This document shows positions 59,685 to 64,000 of a stretch of DNA of 64,000 nt, one piece after another. The DNA is taken from the IMG/VR virus record IMGVR_UViG_3300027851_000021, positions 1 to 64,000 of that record. One strand, written 5' to 3'. Made by a program: the position numbers and the translations under genes. The stretch comes from a virus. The stretch's first letter is position 1, and each line of letters starts with the position of its first letter. Under the pieces are notes generated by a model. The model searched no databases, was not told the DNA's origin, and saw nothing but the letters and a program-made list of their open reading frames with translations.

Positions 59685-59837
59685 TTAAAGTAAGTCAGGA
59701 AGAAGTTGCAGTGAATACGTACCTTTATGTTCTTCTGCAAGGGTCTTAGCATTTTCCTCCAAAACCCTGAGTCCAATCAAATAGCCCTGTGGACATAAGA
59801 TTACAAAAACCGCATTATAGATTTTACCTTTTACCAT
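59685..59837 (-). CDS. 50-aa protein
   Basis: An open frame MVKGKIYNAVFVILCPQGY..., ending LLPDLL, starting 6 nt after AGGAGTT. A beta strand is followed by an amphipathic helix (LRVLEENAKTLAEEHKG). Lies between two clear genes with small gaps; function unknown. Confidence 0.65.
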   Translation of the reverse strand: MVKGKIYNAVFVILCPQGYLIGLRVLEENAKTLAEEHKGTYSLQLLPDLL

Positions 59838-59845
59838 ATCAACTC

Positions 59846-60298
59846 CTACAAGCTTTTGTATTCTTTGTACATTTCGGCAAAAGTCTCATCTTGATCAGCG
59901 TACGCTTTAAGTTTCGCTTCTTGATCCAATTTGGCCACTGCTGCGTCCAACATTGTTTTCAGTACACGTTTCTTCTCAGCACGTTCCTTACGGATATTGT
60001 GCTGTGTAATATCCAACTTACCTACGATGTAGTCTTTGGCAGATGGATTGTATTGAGCCATTTCAGTTACGGTTACAACAACGAAACCTTCCATATCATT
60101 TTCGACAATGACCTTATTACCAATTTCGACACCTTCAATGTCACACAAGAATGGGTAGACTTCATCAATGATACCTTGACGATTACTTACAAGATAACCG
60201 CGATCATAGATAACACCCACAGTGAATGGAATATTAACAGTTGAGATTGATGTACCTGTAGCTCCTACAAGTTCATCTTTATTTACGACTTCATTCAT
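59846..60298 (-). CDS. unknown protein with N-terminal beta domain
   Basis: 150 aa starting after AAGGAGAA. A beta-rich first half (VIYDRGYLVSNRQG, GNKVIVENDMEGFVVVTV) is followed by a basic coiled coil (KERAEKKRVLKTMLDAAVAK). First gene after the promoter at 60339-60367. Confidence 0.65.
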   Translation of the reverse strand: MNEVVNKDELVGATGTSISTVNIPFTVGVIYDRGYLVSNRQGIIDEVYPFLCDIEGVEIGNKVIVENDMEGFVVVTVTEMAQYNPSAKDYIVGKLDITQHNIRKERAEKKRVLKTMLDAAVAKLDQEAKLKAYADQDETFAEMYKEYKSL

Positions 60299-60338
60299 TT
60301 AGTTCTCCTTGGTTATTGAAAGGTTTAATTCATTATTT

Positions 60339-60367
60339 AATATACGCTATTTATCTATGACATTCAA
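60339..60367 (-). promoter_or_regulatory. promoter of the 60298 block
   Basis: Minus-strand TTGAAT (60362-60367), a 17-nt spacer and TATATT (60339-60344). Confidence 0.6.
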
Positions 60368-60382
60368 GGTGTCAAATAACTG

Positions 60383-60586
60383 TCAAAGCTTTGTTGCTAA
60401 TGCCCATCTATACCATTGTTGAAACATTGCTTGTGTCTTAAACTGTAAGAACACCTGAGGTAAAGCATTCGGAGCTAAAGCTACATATCCTCCACCAAAC
60501 TTAGGATCATCGTTGATATCAATAGCCATATCACGTAACTCTTCCGCACGTTTAAGGGAGCTTGCCAAAGTTCTAAATCTTACCAT
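60383..60586 (-). CDS. unknown 67-aa protein
   Basis: From the ATG at 60586, which overlaps the stop upstream (TAATG) and has AGAGGAG before it. Ends with a helix rich in Gln and Trp (AMFQQWYRWALATKL). No family recognised. Confidence 0.6.
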   Translation of the reverse strand: MVRFRTLASSLKRAEELRDMAIDINDDPKFGGGYVALAPNALPQVFLQFKTQAMFQQWYRWALATKL

Positions 60587-60861
60587 TAATCTTTGATCTC
60601 CTCTACGTTGCATGAGTGTACTTCAACAAACTTTCCATCATAATTTCTGACTTCGGTATGTGTTTCGGTTACACGATATTTCTTACCATTCATGTTCTTC
60701 CACTTTTCGATTGCTTCCGGAACCCATTTTTCGGTAGTAAAATAATTACCTGCAGTAACATGAAAGATATGCCCAATAACTGGCATAAAATGAACGTAGA
60801 ATAGAGTATCACCAGTATCCCAATCAAGTACACTGACGTCTAGATCATATTTTGTGCTCAT
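60586..60861 (-). CDS. unknown small beta protein
   Basis: 91 aa after AAGGAA. Alternating strands (FYVHFMPVIGHIFHV, KYRVTETHTEVRNYDG) suggest a small beta-barrel. Function unknown. Confidence 0.6.
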   Translation of the reverse strand: MSTKYDLDVSVLDWDTGDTLFYVHFMPVIGHIFHVTAGNYFTTEKWVPEAIEKWKNMNGKKYRVTETHTEVRNYDGKFVEVHSCNVEEIKD

Positions 60862-60868
60862 TTAGTTT

Positions 60869-61111
60869 TCATTCCTTATCTGGTAATGTGTTTAATTTAA
60901 TCCAAACATAAGCAGGAGTCTTGGCTTTACCCTTCTTCCATATACGTAGCATATCACTACTTGTACCTAAAAATTCAGCTGTACGTGTATGTATACCATA
61001 TGCATCGCCGAACTTTAACTTACAAAGGTCTATAAGTTTTTGTGCTTGACCATCATCATGCCATACAGCTTTTACTTTACCTTGTGCATTGGTAATTGTT
61101 TTATAAGGCAC
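60869..61111 (-). CDS. small HTH regulator (GTG start)
   Basis: 80 aa from GTG at 61109-61111, which overlaps the previous stop (TAGTG), with AAGGAA upstream. AQKLIDLCKLKFGDAYGIHTRTAEFLGTSSDMLRIWKKG (shown in part) reads as a Cro-like HTH. It may regulate the early genes. Confidence 0.65.
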   Translation of the reverse strand: MPYKTITNAQGKVKAVWHDDGQAQKLIDLCKLKFGDAYGIHTRTAEFLGTSSDMLRIWKKGKAKTPAYVWIKLNTLPDKE

Positions 61112-61596
61112 TATTCTGGTTCCTTTTGATCTGTGATGCCTAGTTCAGCCATTAAGATTCCCATAGCATTCTGGTATACGTTATGATCTGCATCACTACC
61201 TTTGAAGCTAGGATATCCTTCAGAATCCTCTAAAAGACCACGAATATCGTTAATGCAGGTAGCTATAATATCAGGGCGAGCCTGTTGTAAAGGTAAAAGA
61301 GCATCAAAGCTTTTGATATTGCGACGTAATTCCATAGAGAATGCAGACTTATACATCTGTGAGTCCATCTCAGCTACTCTGCATCTTTCCACTAACATAG
61401 AGTTGGCTTTCAGGAGTTCGGTTACTCTTTTATCATGGGCAGCTTGTAATTCCGCTATAGAAGCATCTATACGTTTTGTTGCTACCTGTAATATCGCCTT
61501 AATGGTGGCGGATACTATAGTAGGTGAGGTTATATCAGTATCTACAGCTTTTAATGTCAGGCCGATGATATTGAGGTTCTTAAGTGCTTGCTGCAT
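61111..61596 (-). CDS. unknown helical protein
   Basis: 161 aa after GGAG. Two coiled-coil segments (KRIDASIAELQAAHDKRVTELL; later SMELRRNIKSFDALLPLQQ) and a C-terminal YQNAMGILMAELG. Resembles small ead/Ea22-like early proteins only in composition. Confidence 0.6.
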   Translation of the reverse strand: MQQALKNLNIIGLTLKAVDTDITSPTIVSATIKAILQVATKRIDASIAELQAAHDKRVTELLKANSMLVERCRVAEMDSQMYKSAFSMELRRNIKSFDALLPLQQARPDIIATCINDIRGLLEDSEGYPSFKGSDADHNVYQNAMGILMAELGITDQKEPE

Positions 61597-61784
61597 TATA
61601 ATTCTACTCCTGTTCTTGTGGATAAATACCCTACTAAATACCCATAGTCTTCAGGACTGAAGGTTACTGTAATAGGTTTATGATTGTTACCTTTAAGAAT
61701 CTCTTCCCTTAAACGGTTTGTCATTACTCTTGTTACACGTAACAAAATTATGTCACGTCTTTCTTTCCTAAACCAATTAAACAT
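61596..61784 (-). CDS. 62-aa basic protein
   Basis: From the ATG at 61784, with AGGAG 5 nt upstream. Basic N-terminus (FNWFRKERRDIILLRV) and a beta/helix C-terminus. Function unknown. Confidence 0.6.
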   Translation of the reverse strand: MFNWFRKERRDIILLRVTRVMTNRLREEILKGNNHKPITVTFSPEDYGYLVGYLSTRTGVEL

Positions 61785-61792
61785 TGTAGCTC

Positions 61793-61912
61793 CTATGGGT
61801 GATGCCATGTTGATGTGAATATAGGTATACCAAGAAAGTAATATGTTGTTACATTCTTTCCTTTAGTATTACCTACAGATAGTATCGTTTTACGTGTCTT
61901 ACAAAAGATCAT
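61793..61912 (-). CDS. possible 39-aa peptide
   Basis: An open frame MIFCKTRKTILSV..., ending TSTWHHP, starting 11 nt after AAAGGAG and overlapping the upstream stop by 14 nt. Coding status is less certain than for the other short genes because the spacer is long. Confidence 0.45.
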   Translation of the reverse strand: MIFCKTRKTILSVGNTKGKNVTTYYFLGIPIFTSTWHHP

Positions 61913-62159
61913 GGAGCATTACTCCTTTGTTAATACATTCGTCATCTTTATAAATGTCGTATCCACCATTACCATCATCCATTCCATCGAGAACTACTAA
62001 TATGGAATGTAGGCAGCCTTCGATACGATCCCTAGTAGAGGTTTCTGTTGGTACATTCTTACTTGCCCAATATAAAGCCCTACTACGTAACCTACTTACT
62101 AATTCTTTAGCTTTAACTTTGTCGGAAGGTTTAACACCCTCACCATGATTCTCTCCCAT
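61899..62159 (-). CDS. unknown protein
   Basis: 86 aa after GGAGC. Helical (KAKELVSRLRSRALYWASKN) with a Gly/Asp-rich MDDGNGGYDIYKDDECI loop that could bind metal. No family recognised. Confidence 0.6.
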   Translation of the reverse strand: MGENHGEGVKPSDKVKAKELVSRLRSRALYWASKNVPTETSTRDRIEGCLHSILVVLDGMDDGNGGYDIYKDDECINKGVMLHDLL

Positions 62160-62160
62160 T

Positions 62161-62424
62161 TTACTGCTCCGTCATTAATTGATGGAAATCCTCTAAAGGA
62201 ATGTTGATCCAATAAGCCGCTTTATGTGTACGGTGATCAATACAAAATACCGTACCTGTAGTATCTTTAAAATGTGCCGTACCATTACCAAACATATCAG
62301 GTTTCATAGCAGTTGCTGTAATAACATATTCGATATTTATATCTCGTTGATGCCAATTATGTATAGCTACCTTAGCTTCTTTAGGTAGATCAGTTACTAA
62401 GGCACATTCAATTAGCTTGTGCAT
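62161..62424 (-). CDS. unknown small protein
   Basis: 87 aa from the ATG at 62424 (AAAGG upstream). It contains a beta region (GTAHFKDTTGTVFCIDHRTH) and a C-terminal WINIPLEDFHQLM, like small enzymes or binding proteins, but no family is clear. Confidence 0.6.
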   Translation of the reverse strand: MHKLIECALVTDLPKEAKVAIHNWHQRDINIEYVITATAMKPDMFGNGTAHFKDTTGTVFCIDHRTHKAAYWINIPLEDFHQLMTEQ

Positions 62425-62791
62425 GTTTAGCATCCTTTACTTGTTCGTTGATAACACATTGATCTATGTACTTTGTAAACAGTTCACGTCCATGTTTTGC
62501 TTGGTCATCATTATCCATAACTTTCTCTTTGTCTTGTAATGTCCAGAAGTTAACAGTAATGTGTCGATACCCATTAGCATCTGCTGGAGTTCCATCATGA
62601 CGTTCGAATCCAGCCCATCCCATAACGGTTATTCTAGCTGACTTCATTAATGCACGATAGCGTTCAGCATCTATTTGATCCTGATTATTTCTATCTCCCG
62701 TAGGATCATCATTACAGTTATTACAGAGACCATCGTCATCGAGCTCTGTGTGCATATGGCATTTAAGACAGTTAGCTATGATTGTTTTCAT
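62408..62791 (-). CDS. zinc-knuckle phage protein
   Basis: 127 aa with CLKCHMHTELDDDGLCNNC as zinc site, then the pattern DAERYRALMKSARI...MGWAGF...HITVNFWT seen in small early proteins of enterobacterial phages. Function unknown. Overlaps neighbours by up to 20 nt. Confidence 0.65.
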   Translation of the reverse strand: MKTIIANCLKCHMHTELDDDGLCNNCNDDPTGDRNNQDQIDAERYRALMKSARITVMGWAGFERHDGTPADANGYRHITVNFWTLQDKEKVMDNDDQAKHGRELFTKYIDQCVINEQVKDAKHAQAN

Positions 62792-62930
62792 TGTACGAAT
62801 CCTTTTCTTTACAGTGTAGACATCTAACAGGTTTCTTTAAGGCAGCTAAAACGATGTTCGCTTCTTCTCTGACGAGTTCTCTACGCGAAACATGTTCTAG
62901 AATACGTAATAATGCTTCTTCAGGTGTCAT
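62772..62930 (-). CDS. 52-aa protein with CxxC
   Basis: From the ATG at 62930 (GGAAAG upstream). Helix (EEALLRILEHVSRRELVREE) followed by RCLHCKEKD. Probably a small zinc-binding regulator; unknown. Confidence 0.55.
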   Translation of the reverse strand: MTPEEALLRILEHVSRRELVREEANIVLAALKKPVRCLHCKEKDSYNENNHS

Positions 62931-63232
62931 ACTGTCTTTCCTAATATATGCCAAGGATCATTTTCTGTTACCAATACTGGATCCACCACAGTACATTCTA
63001 TATTATGTTCTTTCATATACCTAAGAGCACCTAAGCAAGGTTTAGTTGGATTAGAATGACAAGCCCAAGTCTTATTATGGTTAACACGCATATTAATAAT
63101 TTCGCCTATACAAGGCAGACAACCATAATTAACTACCATTTCCGAATATTCATTATACGCAAATGGACAAGCACCAGTAGTACAACATTCTTCGCAAGTC
63201 TCTTGCTTAACGACGTTTGCCTGTTGAGTCAT
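62927..63232 (-). CDS. cysteine-rich protein
   Basis: 101 aa with nine Cys, including CEECCTTGACPF, GCLPCIGEII and CHSNPTKPCLG, arranged as paired zinc knuckles. Starts after AAGGGA. Function unknown. Confidence 0.6.
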   Translation of the reverse strand: MTQQANVVKQETCEECCTTGACPFAYNEYSEMVVNYGCLPCIGEIINMRVNHNKTWACHSNPTKPCLGALRYMKEHNIECTVVDPVLVTENDPWHILGKTV

Positions 63233-63554
63233 CTTTTTCTTCCCTTTTACTTAATACCTGAAAGTTGGACTTATTATATGCTTGGCCAATAACATATTTG
63301 CTACTGACCTCTTGTTTGTACCTTTCGTCCTCTAATCGAGTACCTTGATGGTGTTGAGTGTCTAAAGATGGATATACCTCTCTGGACTTCAACTCTTGAG
63401 GCTCAGGTGTATATGGGCGCCGCCTCGACTTACTCCCGCTTTGGCTTTTTATCCCATTGGATGTCTTCGAGACCCCAAGTCGTTCAAGAAGCTTTGCGTG
63501 TAGTCGCTTCTCTTCGAGCTCTTTGGACGTCAGCTTTCTTTTCTTTCTTGACAC
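63207..63554 (-). CDS. conserved phage protein (GTG start)
   Basis: 115 aa from GTG (63552-63554), chosen because AAGGAG lies 8 nt upstream; the frame is open further but without a site. A basic N-terminus (SRKKRKLTSKELEEKRLHAK), a Ser/Pro-rich middle and a C-terminal KYVIGQAYNKSNFQVLSK motif recur in many siphovirus hypothetical proteins. It overlaps the gene upstream by 71 nt. Confidence 0.7.
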   Translation of the reverse strand: MSRKKRKLTSKELEEKRLHAKLLERLGVSKTSNGIKSQSGSKSRRRPYTPEPQELKSREVYPSLDTQHHQGTRLEDERYKQEVSSKYVIGQAYNKSNFQVLSKREEKDDSTGKRR

Positions 63555-63741
63555 GATCTTTCTCCTTATTATATTCCAGATAAGCAACCAGACGATTAGC
63601 CCAATCTTGAAGGCGTTTAGCCTCACCTAAAGTAAAGAACGTAGGAAACAACTTAGTAACAAGCATCTCTCCAGGATATACTTCGGATTTCTTGGAATGT
63701 GTAAACGTAAACGGAATACGACATATCTTAGGTTTAAGCAT
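63484..63741 (-). CDS. unknown basic protein
   Basis: 85 aa from the ATG at 63741, overlapping the previous stop. Beta start (KICRIPFTFTHSKKSE) and a basic coiled-coil C-terminus (NKEKDRVKKEKKADVQRARRE). Its last codons share DNA with the next gene. Confidence 0.6.
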   Translation of the reverse strand: MLKPKICRIPFTFTHSKKSEVYPGEMLVTKLFPTFFTLGEAKRLQDWANRLVAYLEYNKEKDRVKKEKKADVQRARREATTRKAS

Positions 63742-63982
63742 TTTCGATCTCACATTCTGCATCCTCTTGGATTTCCTGTACAGATATACGTGACATAGGA
63801 AAACAAGTGATACGGGCTATTTCTTTATTGTTTAACGGATCTTGAACTATAATAGCATCATGTTCTTGTCCAGAGAAAGGCATTCCTTCATATGGAAACA
63901 CTTCCGCTTTAGGATCTTTGTCAGCAAGAAACTCTAAGAGTCTACCTACCGTTAATACCGGAGCAAATCTTAACTTAGTCAT
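63734..63982 (-). CDS. DUF-type small acidic protein
   Basis: 82 aa after AAGAGGT. The VGRLLEFLADKDPKAEVFPYEG pattern is typical of a small phage family whose function is unknown. It is the first leftward gene at the right edge; its promoter is not inside the window on that side. Confidence 0.65.
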   Translation of the reverse strand: MTKLRFAPVLTVGRLLEFLADKDPKAEVFPYEGMPFSGQEHDAIIVQDPLNNKEIARITCFPMSRISVQEIQEDAECEIENA

Positions 63983-64000
63983 GATTGACCTCTTTCTTAA

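Noticed and set aside
59789-60244. Plus-strand 151-codon Phe-rich frame
   Set aside because: Antisense of the 150-aa gene at 59846-60298, which has a clear AAGGAG site and a promoter.
1-64000. tRNA genes, CRISPR arrays, insertion sequences, integrase
   Set aside because: No GGTTCGA-type T-loop with a matching acceptor stem, no regularly spaced repeats, no transposase or integrase motifs were seen on reading.

Overview
The window is most of a tailed-phage genome: a siphovirus of a Gram-negative host. A lambda-like tail set (tail-assembly chaperone with a frameshift, 879-aa tape measure, NlpC/P60 tail-tip peptidase, 1252-aa J-like hub) indicates a long flexible tail. A holin, a GH108 lysozyme and an apparent inner/outer-membrane spanin pair with a lipobox indicate an outer membrane. 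No integrase, CI-like repressor, tRNA or CRISPR array was seen, so a lytic life style is likely. The replication genes plus a complete preQ0 pathway with DpdA resemble the 9g/CAjan-type (Queuovirinae) phages; that affiliation is inference from gene content.

Layout. (1) 1-2,450: a left control region with two convergent small HTH paralogues, small acidic and membrane peptides, several promoters and terminators, and a ~170 bp array of AGCCTA repeats. (2) 2,450-7,540, rightward: terminase, an inserted HNH nuclease and the portal. (3) 7,680-13,098, rightward from its own promoter: an adhesin module (tailspike, collagen-like fibre). (4) 13,188-29,198, rightward: protease with nested scaffold, decoration and capsid proteins, head-tail connectors, tail tube, frameshifted chaperone, tape measure, tail tip and hub, glycine-rich adhesin. 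(5) 29,209-30,916: lysis cassette, closed by a strong terminator at 30,956. (6) 31,226-63,982, all leftward: DNA polymerase fused to a uracil-DNA-glycosylase-like domain; dpdA, queE, a DEDDh exonuclease, queD, folE and queC for 7-deazaguanine DNA modification; SSB, Sak4-like ATPase, Cas4/RecB-like nuclease, SNF2 helicase, pyrimidine-dimer glycosylase-like protein, HAD phosphatase, HNH nuclease, ATP ligase, RuvC-like resolvase, primase-helicase, thyX, an acyl carrier protein and a MazG-like pyrophosphohydrolase; then a long tract of small early genes that includes RNase H and a Bergerat-fold (GHKL) ATPase whose motifs appear in permuted order.

Regulation. A recurrent sigma70-type promoter, close to TTGATT-N17-TATAAT, stands before nearly every transcription block on both strands, so the phage probably uses the host RNA polymerase. 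Three leader regions (44.2, 46.4 and 53.6 kb) show long-range inverted repeats that suggest structured RNAs. Many start codons overlap the upstream stop (ATGA, TAATG), so coupled translation is common. Several genes below about 60 codons were found by reading from strong Shine-Dalgarno sites.

The items most worth pursuing are the permuted GHKL ATPase, the acyl carrier protein/ThyX operon, the signal-peptide-bearing tail-fibre-like protein, the degenerate SGNH domain of the tailspike, the nested protease/scaffold gene, the three structured leaders and the AGCCTA array.
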